NCBI GenBank assembly: GCA_020746105.1
Contig: CM036624.1
Coordinates: 2,971,562-3,035,561, forward strand
Direction: 5' to 3'
Length of the DNA stretch: 64,000 nt
Origin: Trogon surrucura
Lineage: Eukaryota; Chordata; Aves; Trogoniformes; Trogonidae
Both the position numbers and the translations under genes were made by a program. This document shows, in pieces, positions 33,601-47,365 of the stretch (its first letter is position 1; every line of letters starts with the position of its first letter). The notes under the pieces are model-generated. The model saw nothing but the letters and a program-made list of their open reading frames with translations. It was not told the DNA's origin and did no database searches.

Positions 33601-36224
33601 GACCTATTTTGGTTGATTTAATTTTCAGATTTTGTAAGCCAAGCTCCAGTGAGTTCCTGAGGAAAAAATTCTAACTGGCATTTTACCGTGAGTCAAACCT
33701 CACACAAAAAGTGCTTTGTGCACCGAGATAACATCAGGAGCTGTCTAGCTGCACGTACCAAAGGACCAGCTTGAACAAAGGAAAACAGAGCTGTAATGGA
33801 CTTCTGGTAGTAATAATACTTTGTGCTTCTGCAGTACATTTCAGTTTGAGATCTCCAAGTGTTTTGCAGTGCATGACAATTAAGCCCATCACTTGGAAAA
33901 TTCAGTGGAACGCTATCATCATGATTTTACTGGTGAAGAAACTGAGGTGCAAGGAAGTTGAACGACCTTTATAAGATGTTTCAGCAAATAGGATGCCAGC
34001 ACATCATCAGACACACCAGGCAGTTTTTTAGAATTTCACTTTGGCAAGGGCACTAACTCCCATTTCCAAACAGCCTATCTGCCACTTAACTTTGACTAAT
34101 ATTTCCCCAGCTTCATGAACAATGAAACGTACCTTTTCATCTAGAGGTAGTTTGTTTCCTGTTGCTGCTCTTACCAAGCTGATGACAGGAACTTTCATTC
34201 TTTCAATAAAAGTGCAATTTAGGTAAAGTCCACTTAGAGTGGCCTGAAATTGTATATATCACTGTATCGCATATAAAAGCACACAGTGTGACAAACTTGA
34301 GTCCAGTTGACATGGCCAGCACTTGCCCATTTTAAGAGAACACCTTAGAACTTTGCCAGCAATAATGTCTTCAGACTGTACACCTAAGTAGGATCAGGAT
34401 AATCTTTTCCCTCAGTCATTCACTCTCTGTAGAGGCAGCAAGCTTTGAATTTGACTTTTTTTTTTCTAGTTACCACTGAACAGCTGTGATATTTACTCTT
34501 TTCTTTCCACTTTCTGCTAAGATGTGATTGCTTTTTCTGAAAAACCTAGTAAATGAACGATTTTTCCAAATGTCTCTTTTTTTCTTTTTTTTTTTTCCCA
34601 GCAGGACCACACACTGCAGTTCGGATAACCCAGCCCTTCTTTGAGGTATTAAAATAAGAGGCAGTGGAGTTAGATTTTTGCAGGGTAGTACGTTTTCAAC
34701 TGCCTACACCTAGCTTAACTACCACTGAAATCTTCTTCATATTTAACCCCAGGGAAGCCAAGCTTCCCTCTGGCCAAGCAGGGTTTCTAGCGATACTAGT
34801 GTACGTAAGGGCATCGCCGCAAGGGTGTCTCCAGAGGATTAGCACAGAAATGCCACGAAGCTGAGCATTTTGCCTAAGCCCCATCTGTGAGCAGGGCTGT
34901 ATATCCACTCGCCATATGTGGCAGCCTCGTGTGAAGTTGAGGAGCGACGACAGGGGAGTGAGAGATGGAGTTCAAAGATCAGGCAGGAACAGGGCAGAAT
35001 TACGTCTGTTACACCATAGGATGTTGCCGTCTCAGAAGGGTTTCTTCAGCATCAATCCAGAATCATTGCTTTAGCATGGTTATCCAGGAACCATCTCCTG
35101 GTCTGAATGTAACCACTTATTTTTGAGGAATGAAAGAGACTCAGATTTGGAAATCCACACAAAAAAACCCAAAAAAATCCCCCAAAACTCCCCCTAACTA
35201 TGCACCTAATGCTACTGTACAACAGCTACTTTAGTCAAAGAATGAGGTTCAAGAATTATTCGCATGCATTTTCCATACATATATCAGTTTGTAAGCAAAA
35301 GCACTCGAGAAAGCAAAAGGTGTTGCGAACAGCTGTTGCAGAACTAGCCCATTAGGGTCATGGTTGAGTCGAGTAAAGATGTCTGGGGCTTTCAGAGCTG
35401 TACACCATGAGTATTTTACTGTAAGTATTTTAGTGTAAGTATTTACTATTAGAGTATTTTTGTAAGAAACCTCCAGTTTCCAAAAAGAAAATTCAACAGC
35501 GAAGCATCTCACTTTCTCTCTTCTTTATTTTTACGGGCTGTAGCAACCTTTCAAAGCTTTGCACGGAGAATTGATATAACCTGCGAATCCAATCCGTGTA
35601 ACAGTCACTGTATTGTGCACATCTGATATATTAGAGGTTATTCTTTTCCATGCATTTATGTTTCTGATCTAGTAGCTTTATATTTATGTTCTGTTGTTTT
35701 TTATTGAAAACTAATTACATTTTAGATTTATAAAATAACAGAGAGTACGCAAAGACCTCTGTGATGATGGCTAGCTACATCTGAAAATTCTGTAGCCTAA
35801 AAGCCTGGCAAGAATCTGAAGGGAAGTGTTAAAACAACCTGACAGAAATCCCCTGCAGTGCTTAAGAAAAAAAACCCAGCTCCCCCTCCTCCCAGCTAAA
35901 CCCTGAAACAAGGTCAATGCACTAAAAGGCTCTGGAAGTAATTTTTTTATAAATAAATATCCTGGGGAATTAGTGCAGCAAGTGCCACAGTCAAATCTCT
36001 AAAATAAAGGTAGTTATGAGTATGTAAGCATTTCCTTTACACATGAGGGACAGCACACATCAGTCAATGCAGGATTAAATGCAGCTCTGGCTACATGCTG
36101 CAGAAGAAAGCAGTGTTTTTTTCTCAGGAAGAACATTTTGATCAGAAGCTTGGATCAGCAAGCTGTTTTAACGCACGCCTAACGTTAAGCTTGTAGACAG
36201 TCCTACATCTTCTGACATCCTGGA
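27601..36224. other. Non-coding with homopolymer tracts
   Basis: Long stretch without a recognised gene or repeat family. T16 at 28265-28280, A15 at 30267-30281 and T16 at 30436-30451 are the obvious simple repeats. The block ttgggcttacag/gtgaatc near 29030-29050 is splice-like but unsupported. The densest open frames (30239-30634, 30541-30942, 28369-28803) have no domain and run partly through poly-A/T. Confidence 0.5.
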
Positions 36225-36365
36225 GTCACAGACCCCTGGAAGTGTTTAGGGCCAGGCTGGATGGGGCTCTGATCTAGTGGGGGACGTCCCTGCCCATGGC
36301 AGGGCGGTTGGAACCAGATGATCTTTAAGGTCCCTTCCAACCCAAACTATTCTATGATTCTATGA
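36225..36365 (+). repeat. CR1 LINE 3' fragment (~140 bp)
   Basis: The run 'gacccctggaagtgtttagg', 'ccctgcccatggcagggcgg', 'gatctttaaggtcccttcc' and terminal 'attctatgattctatga' is a CR1 3' end in plus orientation. Its 'cccatggcaggg' block resembles the tails of the SINEs in this window more than the 8.3/15.0/52.0-kb CR1s do, so it is probably the SINE-tail donor-type subfamily. Confidence 0.9.
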
Positions 36366-39160
36366 AAGGGCAGCTGTGGTCCTAACAGCTGAAGTCAACA
36401 GCACTGCAGTAAATGCAGGAGTCTTCCAAATACAAGCTAATGCTGAGATATGAAAGCTTAGGTGGCTACTCTGCTGACCAGGTTGAGACTTCCCAGTCTC
36501 TGATTGACTCCTGCCTATCATGGAAAGCACCCTTTTTACACATCTGGTCATGGATACTGGATTACTGGATACTGCATTACTGTGCAGCAGTAATTAGTTT
36601 TCCCTTAAAAGTGATCAAAAGTTATAAGCTCCTGTGGCTGCGATCAATGGCAACCATTCCCCTGGTCAACAGGGCACAAATTAGGCAAACATTCACTGCA
36701 AATCTAACCAAAGCAAGTGAAGAAGGACATTTTTTCAAGTGAAAAAAATATGTTCTTTTGGCAAGGACATAATAATTCAGAGTATTTATGTATTTTGAGG
36801 CTTTGACCTGGCTGAGGCCAGTTTTTTGAATATTATTGCAACTCTTCCTCCTTCCACTTAACTTTATCCAGATGAGCTTCTCTTTCATTTGCCGGAAGGA
36901 GAAGAGTGTGAAGGAAAAGGGATCACTGAGTCACAAATCCACTTATCCTCACATCTGTGATGTTGTTCCCTAAGCAGTAGTAATCTCCTACACTCAGGAA
37001 ATCTGCACAGGTTTCTCACAGGAGAAGCACAACACCTGAGCCAGAGTGGGAACACAGCAGTCAAGAACTGGAAAAAATAAAAGCAAACCCTAAGCCAGAT
37101 GAAAGCCCAGACAAAAACCTTTTAGTTTTTCCTCCATCTGAATATCAAGTAACAGTCATTTAAATGAAGAAGATATTTATGCCTCCCTCTTTTTTGGAGG
37201 TAATTTCCTAAGGTTTAAAATGCAGCTGAAAGTCTTACGATTCTATATTAGCACAGCCTGATTTTCAGTTTGGCTTATCGCTGCCTGCCATGCAGCTGGC
37301 TTGCTTTCTCTCTGTGAAAGTTTCAGGTTCTTCACAGAGAAATTACATTTTCAAAACACAGTTGAGAATCCCGATGCTATAATGGTTTTCAGGGCCACTA
37401 CGTACATTGCTAATTGCATACGTGATTCTGTCGACTGACTCGACTGCACGTGCCGAGATTACCCGTCACCAAAACATCATTATAAATTATAAGGTAAGGA
37501 GAATGAAGCCAGGTTTATATTTCTGACTTCGTTGAAGGTGTTGATAGCTTGCACTGAATGGAAATTCTTGTAAAAAAAAAAAGAGGTTGGAAAAGTTCTT
37601 TTTCCTGAACTGTTAAAATGATAAATACTAAATAAACAGTTGCAAGTGAAACAGCTCCCTGCTGTCCAACAACTACTTTTCTAAGCACCTAAGAAAGTAG
37701 CCATAAAACCAGCCAAGTTTAGGTCTGATGTCCAAAGTAAATAGGAAACACACAAAGCAGCAATCACCTCATGGTTTTTCCAGTGTATTCTTTTAAAATC
37801 CAAGCAGGAAGACCTCTAATAATCCAGAGCTCCCAGCTCAGAAGAGATTTGCCTGGATATTTTAACTGGACGTTACCAAACCACCGAGAATTACTATAGA
37901 CAGGACAAACTCAGCGAAATATTCAGCCAAAAAGGAAATGTACGTGCACAAGGAGATACAACAACGCTGCACGTCTCACGAAGAGGAGAATAAAACGCCA
38001 ATCTCCTGTCGTCTTTGCGCAGCAGTTCAAGCACATCGAGTTACGAACTAACACAGATTTCAAATAATGCGAATAGTGGTAGTAGAAATACAAGAAGTGG
38101 ATGCATCTGGTCAATTTAAAAAGTACAAGATACAACTGCACGTAATTCATATATATACAGTCCCTCTCTCTTATCCTGAGTACCATCATGACTGTCTCCA
38201 GTCAGTAGACAAGAAACTGCTTGACACCCTCTTTCTGTTAACCCGTTAGAAGAGTGAGCACAGTTCATATCACAAAAATGGTGAATAATGTAATTATTGT
38301 AGAATAATGCAAACAAAGATTTTCTCATTTAATCTATTTAAGGAAGTGCTATTTACTACCAGCTTTTGAAGCACTTCAGATAATAAAACCTAAATCCTTG
38401 ATCCTAGTGGAAATTTTAAGTGCAAGTTGTTTTTTTTTTGTTTTGTTTTTTTTTTTAAATAATACCCAGTCAACATTTTAACTGTGGCTTTAGGAATTTT
38501 AAGAAAGTCTCATAATTTCTAATGTCTTGATCTCTATTTCTTAGAAAGTGATTTTTTGACCTACATTAATGGATTGAGACTCTTTCAATGGAATATGCAA
38601 TCTATATACGAATAACATCCCCTGCGTAAGCACTGAATATACTAGAAGGTTAAAAGGTGCACAGTGTTTGCATGAAGCCTTTTTTATTTTTCCTTTCCTC
38701 GACTTTTCGTGAAAACTGAGTAGATCTAGTTCCACATCCAGCATTCTAGAGGCTGGAAAGTGATGCCACTGAGGCATTTTTACCTTGTAAAGTATCACAT
38801 GGTATATACTTTCTTAATTCCCATACGCTGCCCTCAATACTCTATCAGAAATGCACATTCCATATGACAATGGCCACAGTCTGCAGGAGAAAAGCTGCAG
38901 GTGGGGAATGAAAGTCTGGCAAAGCATCATAAACATTTTACAGAAATAGTTAGGGATTAAGTTCTGGTTTAAGATATTTTGAAAACTTTATTAAAAAAAA
39001 AAGAGAAAACGTGTAGCATGTTCCATATACGTTACTTCACCCTTCTCTGAGCAGTTTAATTTTGAATTCAGTTTTCCTCCTTTTTAAATACCTTTACTAA
39101 TTTTAAATTCAGATGGAACAGAAAAGGGGGGGGAAAAAAAGCGCTTTATTTCTTGCTCAC
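36366..39160. other. Non-coding, T-rich tract
   Basis: No gene recognised. A T-rich tract interrupted by G lies at 38430-38456. Splice-like pairs near 37771-37792 are too short to judge. Confidence 0.5.
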
Positions 39161-39263
39161 GTAATTTTTTATTTTATCAATTTCTAATCTTAGTTCTTCT
39201 GACTTTTTGTTTGTTAGGCATAACTGGGTCAACATTTTCATTCTTTCAGGTTGAAAACCCTGT
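39161..39263 (-). CDS. Candidate internal exon (103 nt), coiled-coil-like
   Basis: The minus strand has a very good acceptor (ctttgcttttctccag) before 39263 and a good donor (TTAC/gtgagcaaga) after 39161. Two frames have early stops. The third is open throughout: 34 codons after one base, ending in phase 0. The peptide reads QGFQPERMKMLTQLCLTNK, then KSEELRLEIDKIKNY. The second half is charged, with Leu/Ile spaced as in a coiled coil, typical of a cytoskeletal, centrosomal or ciliary protein (inference from composition only). Of the single-segment candidates in the window this has the best splice signals and most convincing protein character. No family was recognised. Confidence 0.42.
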
Positions 39264-40379
39264 CTGGAGAAAAGCAAAGTTACTTGTCACGAAGCAAAGC
39301 AAATGGCTGTGAATAATTTATAAGAAAGTAAAAATATTCTGCTTTTGAGATTTTAACGGGAGAACAACCTCAAGTTATAAATTATTATAATTACACTGAA
39401 ATACGCTCTCCATCCTCTTATTCCTTTGCTCCGATCACTGTCACAATACTTGTTTCTCGACTGGCTAGCAGCATCCTAAGGACCACAGACATGGACCCTC
39501 CAGGACCGTGGCCGCTGCCCTTTGGAATTTATCCGTGACTACACCCCTGCTTTGCACTTGTCGCAGCAGGTTCATTAGAATTCTTGCAGTTTTCTCTTTT
39601 TATAGACAGGAACATGCAGGTACACGTTAAATGTTCCGGCTCCTAAAGCCAAGCTGTTCAGGGGGATTTGTTGACACAATATAAATAGGGTCTTTCTTTG
39701 TATGGGGGTGGCAAAGTTGAGAAGTTTAAAGGAATAGTGAGATTACAGCAACTTGATCTGAAGAGAATTCAGTTTCGCTAATGCCCTTATTAAAAAGTCT
39801 GCAATGAATGTGTCAATTCTCTCTGGTTGCAAGGGAAGAAGATTAATTGCTTTGATATCAAGCTCTTGTCACTTCATTCTTTATCATCTTTTATACACTT
39901 TCTGCAATACAACATCTCGAGCACACTGACGCTGACACAAACCACCACAATTCCCAGCATCTTTTTCTCATTAATACACTCCTGATTTTTAGGGTGAAAG
40001 TTGAGAAGCACAAGTGAAATTACTGAAATGTAGGGATGGATATGCGCATAAACCGGCTTCCATAAATAAGTTCACATAACTTGTTGCAGTTATCAGTAAG
40101 TTCACATGCCTTCCTGTGACAAACAATCTTTTACAAACTTGACCCTTTCCTTACGCTGAGATCAGACTGCCAAGACAGTGAAAGGGCAGGGAGTCCACGG
40201 TTTCTTTTACGCATGACTGATTCCAATCATTTGCACATGCAAGATTTCAGCAACGCATTCAATATTTTCACCTAAGTATGGTTGTACACACTAAGACTAC
40301 TGCTACTGATGTGTTCCCACAGGAGATACTCAGTTATCAAGTCCTACAAGAGGAGTTTAAAGTGTGCTCTATCCTTCTT
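39264..40379. other. Non-coding, nothing recognised
   Basis: Unique-looking sequence with no feature identified. Confidence 0.5.
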
Positions 40380-40562
40380 GGGGGCCGGTTTGCTCACTCA
40401 GTTAGAGTGTGGTGCTGATAACACCAAGGTCACAGGTTCGATCCCATTCGGTCCCCATGTGTTGCCTGATCTAATTGAGAGGCGTCCCTGCCCATGACAG
40501 GGAGGCTGGATTAAATGATCTCTAAGGTCCCTTCCAGCCTGGGCCATTCTAGGATTCTTGTT
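40380..40562 (+). repeat. tRNA-Ile-head / CR1-tail SINE
   Basis: The tRNA-like head begins near 40380 with 'gggccggtttgctcactcag', matching the 5' end of vertebrate tRNA-Ile except for changes in the A box. The loop CTGATAA (anticodon GAU) sits on a five-base stem ggtg/cacc. The B box GGTTCGATCCC is at 40435-40445. A CR1-type tail follows ('cctgcccatgacagggaggc', 'gatctctaaggtcccttcc', 'attctaggattct'). It is the same family as the 2.6-kb copy, in the opposite orientation. Confidence 0.88.
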
Positions 40563-43500
40563 GTCTTGTTGATCAATGACTTTTGGTGATAGCCAGAATC
40601 TTGGGGAAGTCTCAACATCTCTTCTTCTCCTACCTCAGCCCTGGCTCGGAATAGTTCTTAATACAAAACCTCTGCCCAACATTCATCTCACTCTCCTCGT
40701 AAGTGACTAAGTCCCTGATTGACATGCCTCGTACATTTGTCTCCTCATCTATCACTCAGGGAGGATGCTAAAGTTCCCTGGGTGGCGAAGTTGACAGTCA
40801 TTTTGAAGTGGAAGACTGATCTAGGTAGTATTGCAGGGGGCCAATCTTGCCACCAGCAGTTCTGCTCTAGACCTGTACTTTGGGTGGACTCATAATTTTA
40901 AATTACAAACCCTTGAATTTCAGGCTTCAGAAAAGGCATAATATCTGTGAACAGATTCTGAGCATTCCAACTGATTGGACCCAGACGTACTGGGTGCCAA
41001 GTGTGCGTACCAGCTTTTTGTATTTCTATGCAGTATTTCATGAGTGAATATTACAGAAATATAAAATTTGCGTATTACAAAACTTCCTCCACAATGGGTA
41101 AAATGTTAGTCTTTTCTCATGGAATATAGCAACTCCAGGTAAATTTTATATTAATGTCATGGTGATTTCCATTGAAAGGCTACTGAATGTTTTCTCACAT
41201 TTAAGTGCTATTACATTGTTTTCACTCATCCATAATTCACCGAGTAAGCATCACGTGCAATATTACTGCATTGCCCTTGCCAGGCATACAACACACCATG
41301 ATGTACCATAGGGGAGTTCAAAATTAACCTTTATTCAATTCCTTCACAGTACAGGGCACAGAGAAGAATCACATTTGCTTTGGTTCTCTGTGCCTTCAAG
41401 AACACCGACTAATTTGACCTTGTCTGACCTTTTATTCCAGGCCACCAATCAGATTTCTCTCAGCTCTGTGGTTGTTCACAAGCTGGGTGGAATTGCCTCT
41501 CCCTACAACAGAATTGGGCTCCACACTTCACTTCTTCTCCTTGCTACCTACAAGTTTGAACCAAAACATCCATGATTTTCGTATTTTATTCTTATCCAGC
41601 CACTTACAATACACTTACTACAAAACATCACCATATTTAGGCAACTCAAATCTGTGCATTCTTGCTGTTTATGAAAGAGAGATGTTCTTTGATTTTTCCG
41701 TTTAGAATAATGCATTAAACTTCATAAACTGAAGATCATGAGTGACTTTTGTAGCTGACTATCCTCTAATGAACTCTTTTCCGTAAGCTGAAAGCAGCCT
41801 TGGGTGGGTGCTGATCACCCTTCTTGTGATTTTCAAAACTCCCTCTGCGATTCTAATACCCAATTCCATTAACTTCAGCACTAGCCCTACTAATCCTGTA
41901 GGTAGCCTAGAAAATCTTCAGCTGTGTGCAGGTGCTTCAGAGATTAGAATGCTAATCACTCACATTTAGCTGCTACTATCAATGTAAGGAGGAAGGAAAA
42001 GACAGCAGAAGAGACAGACAGACAGGCTTGGATTAACAGCGAGGCATATCCATCCCATGTGCTTTTTGCCTTTTCTTTTCTTTTTTTTTTTTTTTCTGAA
42101 CAAGAATAGTTCAATCTTATCTCCATCATTCTTGTCCTAGAGTTTTAGAGCCCAAGGCACAAGATACCTTTTAACAAATAGCAGCCTGGAGAACAAGAAA
42201 CACTTCAGTGGGTCCTTTTCATATCATACTATCAAGCAAATTATCGATTTTATGCCAGAGATTTTCCTACAACAAGAATATACTTCTGCAGAAAATGGAT
42301 AAGACCTACTCATATCATCTCTGGATATTTGTCAAACTTCTCTGAAGTTATTGCTCCACCTGAACATCGATCCCTTCTCCCTTACAAGGTGATGGCCTTT
42401 GGAAAAGGGATAAATGAGTGTTGCCTTTTCAACAGATTTTACTGCAATGGGACCTGTTATTGCACTGGGTTACCTGTCTTTTCCTCCTTAGGCATAGAAG
42501 GAGGAGAAAAAAGGGGGATATTCAGTGACAGTAACTATATTTTTACTTTTTTGGTCTCAATTTATGGATTTTCCAATGCTTTTCTTTAAGAATTTTTATC
42601 CAAGACTTTTTGTATTTGGAAACATTGTCATATGGGAGGGTGGCTGTTTCAGTCAACAGCTGAATCATATTGCAAAGACCACTGAGAGCTGCCAAATTAA
42701 AGCCAGGGCTGTCTGAGAAACTAAGGGAAAGCAGGACATCCTATAAATTAAAAGGAGAACTCCTTTATACAGCCTGATAGAGACATGAAACTTTTGATTT
42801 TTCTAGTTTTTGGGATGGAGAGAAATGTCAGAGGCAAAACTGTTGGGTTTACAAAGACCTTTCAATGCCATTTATTTCAATGAGATATTTAAGAGAATGT
42901 CGGACTTATACACACATGGAAAGGAGATGTCCATGTTAAGTGAAAATTGAGAAAGCTTATGCTTTGATGCAATATTTATGGGTACTGCAGCCAAAGATTT
43001 CCCACAACCTCTTGTCTTTGTCAGAAAAGGTTCAAGAAATAGCTCAATGCTGTCTCTCCTCCTCCATTCCTGGTCTTCTGGGGCTGAGTTGCTACTTGGT
43101 TTTAAGCAGTTCATTTTAGGACACCTTGCTGAACTAGAATGACTTTTATATTTTATATTTTATTATTATTGACTTATATTGTTGGGACTTTTTTGGGGGG
43201 TGGGGGGCTAAAATGCGATTCTGTGTTTGACTCTCTATAGCCTTGAAGCTTACGTAGTAATTCACTGGCAAGAAAAGTGGGTGGACAACTGTGAGTTTGT
43301 GAGAAACTGCAGTTAGACTTTCTTTGTAGAAGTGCAAAGGGCTGAACATGACATAAGGCAGCTAAGAACTGAAAACACTTGCTTTAGCATAGCTGTATAA
43401 TGGGGAAAATACTGAAAAGGCAATAATATAATTGGTGTTTCTAGACCTTAGACTAATAGAATTGCTGACAATTTTGGTTTATCCTAAATAACTTTTATTA

Positions 43501-46500
43501 TGTGAGCAACTAACACTTGTAGCATAAGAATGTGGCAAAAGTAGAAAAACTCTCAGTTATCATAGATTCAAACAAAGAGAAGTTGTGAGAACTTTAGTTT
43601 TCATCGACTGATTTTTTCCAAACAGCAAGTAGAAAACCACATGAGAAAGGATACATGTATACAACTGCCTTTGCCTTCTGCAATGCCAGTTAGAGAGTAA
43701 AGACACATCTGTTTTCTATGGGACAGTGAGTATCTTTATAACCACAGCAGGAAAGAGGAGAGAGGCTGGAGATGGGCCTAAGCAGAAAATTAAAATTATT
43801 CCTGTCAATATTGAGAAAACTATTTGGACCCTCTTTTCCAAGCGAAGAAAAAAGGACTCGATAAGCCTCCAGACATCCTTGGATGAAAAACTGCTCCTGA
43901 GAAGACATTAGAAAAGAGAAGAACTAAGAAAGAAATGAACAAGTACAAGAATTTGACAAAAAGGAGGAAGGAGGTACTTCTTAAAGGCTGCGAAACATAG
44001 GAGCACACAGAGAAATGATGTATTATCTAGTATTGCAAAGGAAGTTAGAGAGATTGCCAAAGGATTCTTCAATTGTATATAAATAGAACACGGAAAGTAA
44101 ACATGGTATTACGAAGCATTTGAGAAAAAGAACAATACATAGACTAGCCTCATGCCTTTAAATGCATAAAAGTATGCAAACACGGAACACAATAAGAAAT
44201 GGGATAAAAAGCTGCATTGGTTTTGTACAGAACTCTTATACCAGATCAAGCCATCAAACTACCTTGCAGAACTGCTTTTCATGACAAAGGAATTATAAAA
44301 TATTGGATGCTTCTGATTAAGGCATTTGAGGGTGATATCACACAAGAAATCATCAGTTTGGCTGAGGAGAAGAGTACAAACGGGAATGAGACTGATGGAG
44401 AGACACACCGTTGTGTTATGCGGAAGACAGAACTGCTGGGCTGGAGACTCCCCAGGAGCTGAGTTTCCCCAAGGAGCAGTGTGGGAACAGATGCTCTTTC
44501 ATGTTTCCAGTAATGGTTGTCATAGAAAACAGAGTAGTATGTTAATGAAATGTAATGATGGCACTGAAGAGGGATGAACTGTAAATGTAGGAGACGATCC
44601 AAAGATCATGGAGGGAATTCAAGGCGATAATGAAAAAAAGGGATAGGAACAGTCAGAAATTCAATGCTAGAAAATCCAGAGGGGATAACGATGCTGTTTA
44701 ACCAAGAACCTTTCAACCCAGAATGATGGGGTGGGAAAAGGACAGGGCATGGGATGATCACAGGATGGATATAGACCTTTTGTGATTTATTTGTGAAAAA
44801 GGCAAATGCAGTCCTAGCGTGTTTTAAGTGTAGTATTTCCAGTGACAAGCAAATACAATACACTGTTGACAAACTGTGTAGCACGTACAATTATAGTCAC
44901 TCACACTGAGAAAACCTACGTTAAAACACATGACAGATGAGGGTTACTGAAACTATTCTTACTTTGCCAAGTAAAAGAGGAGCAGCACTATTTTCAAAGA
45001 GAACTTCCATAATGAGCAGCTCTGAAAAAGCGCACATCTCCGTTTTCATTTTTCTACAGAGCTGACACTATTAGATGCTCTAATAAGACCCCTGCTCTCC
45101 TTTGCTCACATCTTGGAGAGCGACTGGCTGCACCCCTGTTGCCAAAACCCTAATCTGCATTCCTCAAAAATGCAGGCAAACAGGAGAGTTCAGGGAGCGA
45201 GCACATCTCTGCCTGGTTGCTTCACTGCTCTTCCTCAAGCTGAAGCCAAGTGCTGGAGGATGAACCACGAGGCTTTTACTTGGGCGAGACCCTTGGGTAC
45301 GACTCTGCTGGCTCAGCGTGCCGCACGGCGGGAAGCAGACTCTGCAGTTAAGCGACTGCCTTCCAGCTGAATGAACTATCACGTACTGAACTTAAGAGCT
45401 TTGGCTGGCACGCAGGCTTATTTACCTCTGGCATCAGATTTGAATGACAAGGCAGCAAACGATCGTCCTTCAAAGTGGCTGGTGTACGGTCTCTGCAGCA
45501 CAGCGCTGACGAGGACGTGGAAAGGGAGAACGTGCTCCCCATCTGCAACCGCACAGTTAATCCGTGAAGTCCAAGATTTTTCTATGCTAAATAATCACCT
45601 GCTAATTGTGTGCCTGCTCCTGGTAGTCACTGTCCACCAGCCGGTGAGCAGCTCTGTTGGCCCCGAGGGACAGATCAGATATGGTTTAGCAAGGTGCAGA
45701 ATCAGACTGGTGCCCTCCTTATCTCAAGTCTGCTGTTCCTTGCAACTACTGCGATACAGATAATCCTTTGACTTATTTCAGAGCTGCTCAACAGGCAAGA
45801 ATCTGTTTCAGCCGCCACCAAAAAAAGAGAGCACTATCACAAAGGTGGTACAAACCCAAGAAGTGTGATTTTATTTTCTTTTGTTGTGTCTGTTATTGCA
45901 GTTGTGCTCACGTGCATGGCCAGTGCATGCACAGGTCACACAGGACATGATTATTTCTTTTCTTTCCTTGATCATTAATCTGTAAACAGTGAGTCTATGT
46001 GCAGGCAATCCTACGTGAGACAGGGCCAGCAGGAGGCAAAATGAGGCAAAGAGGATTGCATCTGACAGAGCTGTTTAAATAAATTGTTAATTTTCTTAGA
46101 ATACCAGGGGACCTGTCTGTAGCACAGAATCTCCATAGCTTGTAATCTTATGAGCCATCTGTCTCCCTCTATACCAGAGAAGGCTATGAACTTGGGAGGA
46201 GGATGAAACATTAGGATGTAAATATTGAATTGGTGGGAGATTATTGCAATATCTACTCTTGCATCTTGCAAGATGATGGGTTCCCTAGCTGCCCACTGTG
46301 GTAAGGGAATAGAGGGTGTTCAAAAATCTGCAAGAGCTAAGCTCTGAAATACACACACATTTAGCAAATGGGATCAATTTTACTGTTAAACATGTGTCTG
46401 TATTTCCGTGAGGTTATTTTTCTCTTAAATGGGTACTCTACCCACTAAAAAAACCCCAACATTGTTTTAGCGTTTTGCGTTGTGTTCAATAACACAAAAC

Positions 46501-47257
46501 ATAATAAAAACAGACCACTCAATCTATTGACTTTTAGAACATACTGCGAAACCATGTTTTGATTCAAGTTTGCAGAGGACAAGGGCTGGGTTAAAACTAA
46601 CTAGTACTTATTCTTTATTTATAGCAGGGACGTGTTCTGGATGGAAAGAGTTCATATCTTAGTGGGTTAGGGCATATTTACGTTCTAAAAATGAATAAAA
46701 CTTGGTACGTAATGGGAGGTCTATTTTTTAGCCTAAATTAAATATTCAAAACAAGGTCTGGTCCATGGTCGTGAAATGAATTTGTTTATAGATATAATCT
46801 CCCTCTCTCTCCTGAAAAAACGATGTGACGTCTTTCAAAGACTAATAACTTTTCAACTCGCAAACTCTTCAGTGTAATAATTCATGTCCTCTGTGGCTCT
46901 ATATCTCAAGGGAGACAATGTGTTCTTGGGGTAGAAGATCAGAGAAGGGCTTCAGGAAACTTGTATTTCATTTCTAGTTTACGAACTGAGAGGTTTGAAA
47001 GAGTAGAAACTACATTGCATCTTCAGAACCAGCCTTCAGTCACTTCTCTCTGAGTTGCCCCATTGTAGCAGTATTTATATCCCTCTGTAAGCAGTTTAAA
47101 ATCTTTACTGAACTGTATGCAAATTTTTTTTACAGTAATCTATTATGTATTAATTAAAATTTACAAAGAAGTTATCACACGCCCCTCAGGTTGCTATATT
47201 TAGATTTGTTCTGTGAGATGGAACTATCACGTTTAACACAGTGGTCAGCTACTTAAG
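40563..47257. other. Non-coding, nothing recognised
   Basis: No exon pair or repeat family was recognised over nearly 7 kb. T15 lies at 42081-42095 and a G-rich run at 43194-43207. A splice-like segment near 44972-44996 has a poor acceptor. Open frames at 44217-44602 and 45113-45763 overlap on opposite strands and carry no domain. Confidence 0.5.
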
Positions 47258-47365
47258 ACCTGTATTAGCAAGGGCGTAGCCAGAAGGTGAAGGAAAGTGC
47301 TTATTCCCCTCTCAGTGACACTTGTGAAACCACATCTGGAGATCAGTGTCCAGAGGTGGCCCGCC
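47258..47365 (+). repeat. Decayed CR1 fragment
   Basis: The blocks 'ttagcaagggcgtagccaga', 'attcccctctcagtgac' and 'cacatctggagatcagtgtc' correspond by eye to an internal CR1 region whose younger copies read like 'gtggccagcaggtcgaggga' and 'ccacctggagtactg'. Divergence is clearly higher than in the other CR1s here, so this is an older insertion. Confidence 0.6.

Noticed and set aside
40380-40450. A tRNA-Ile gene
   Set aside because: No closed acceptor stem and no proper 3' end, and the CR1-type tail follows directly, so this is a SINE head. The same holds for 2.6 and 15.0 kb.
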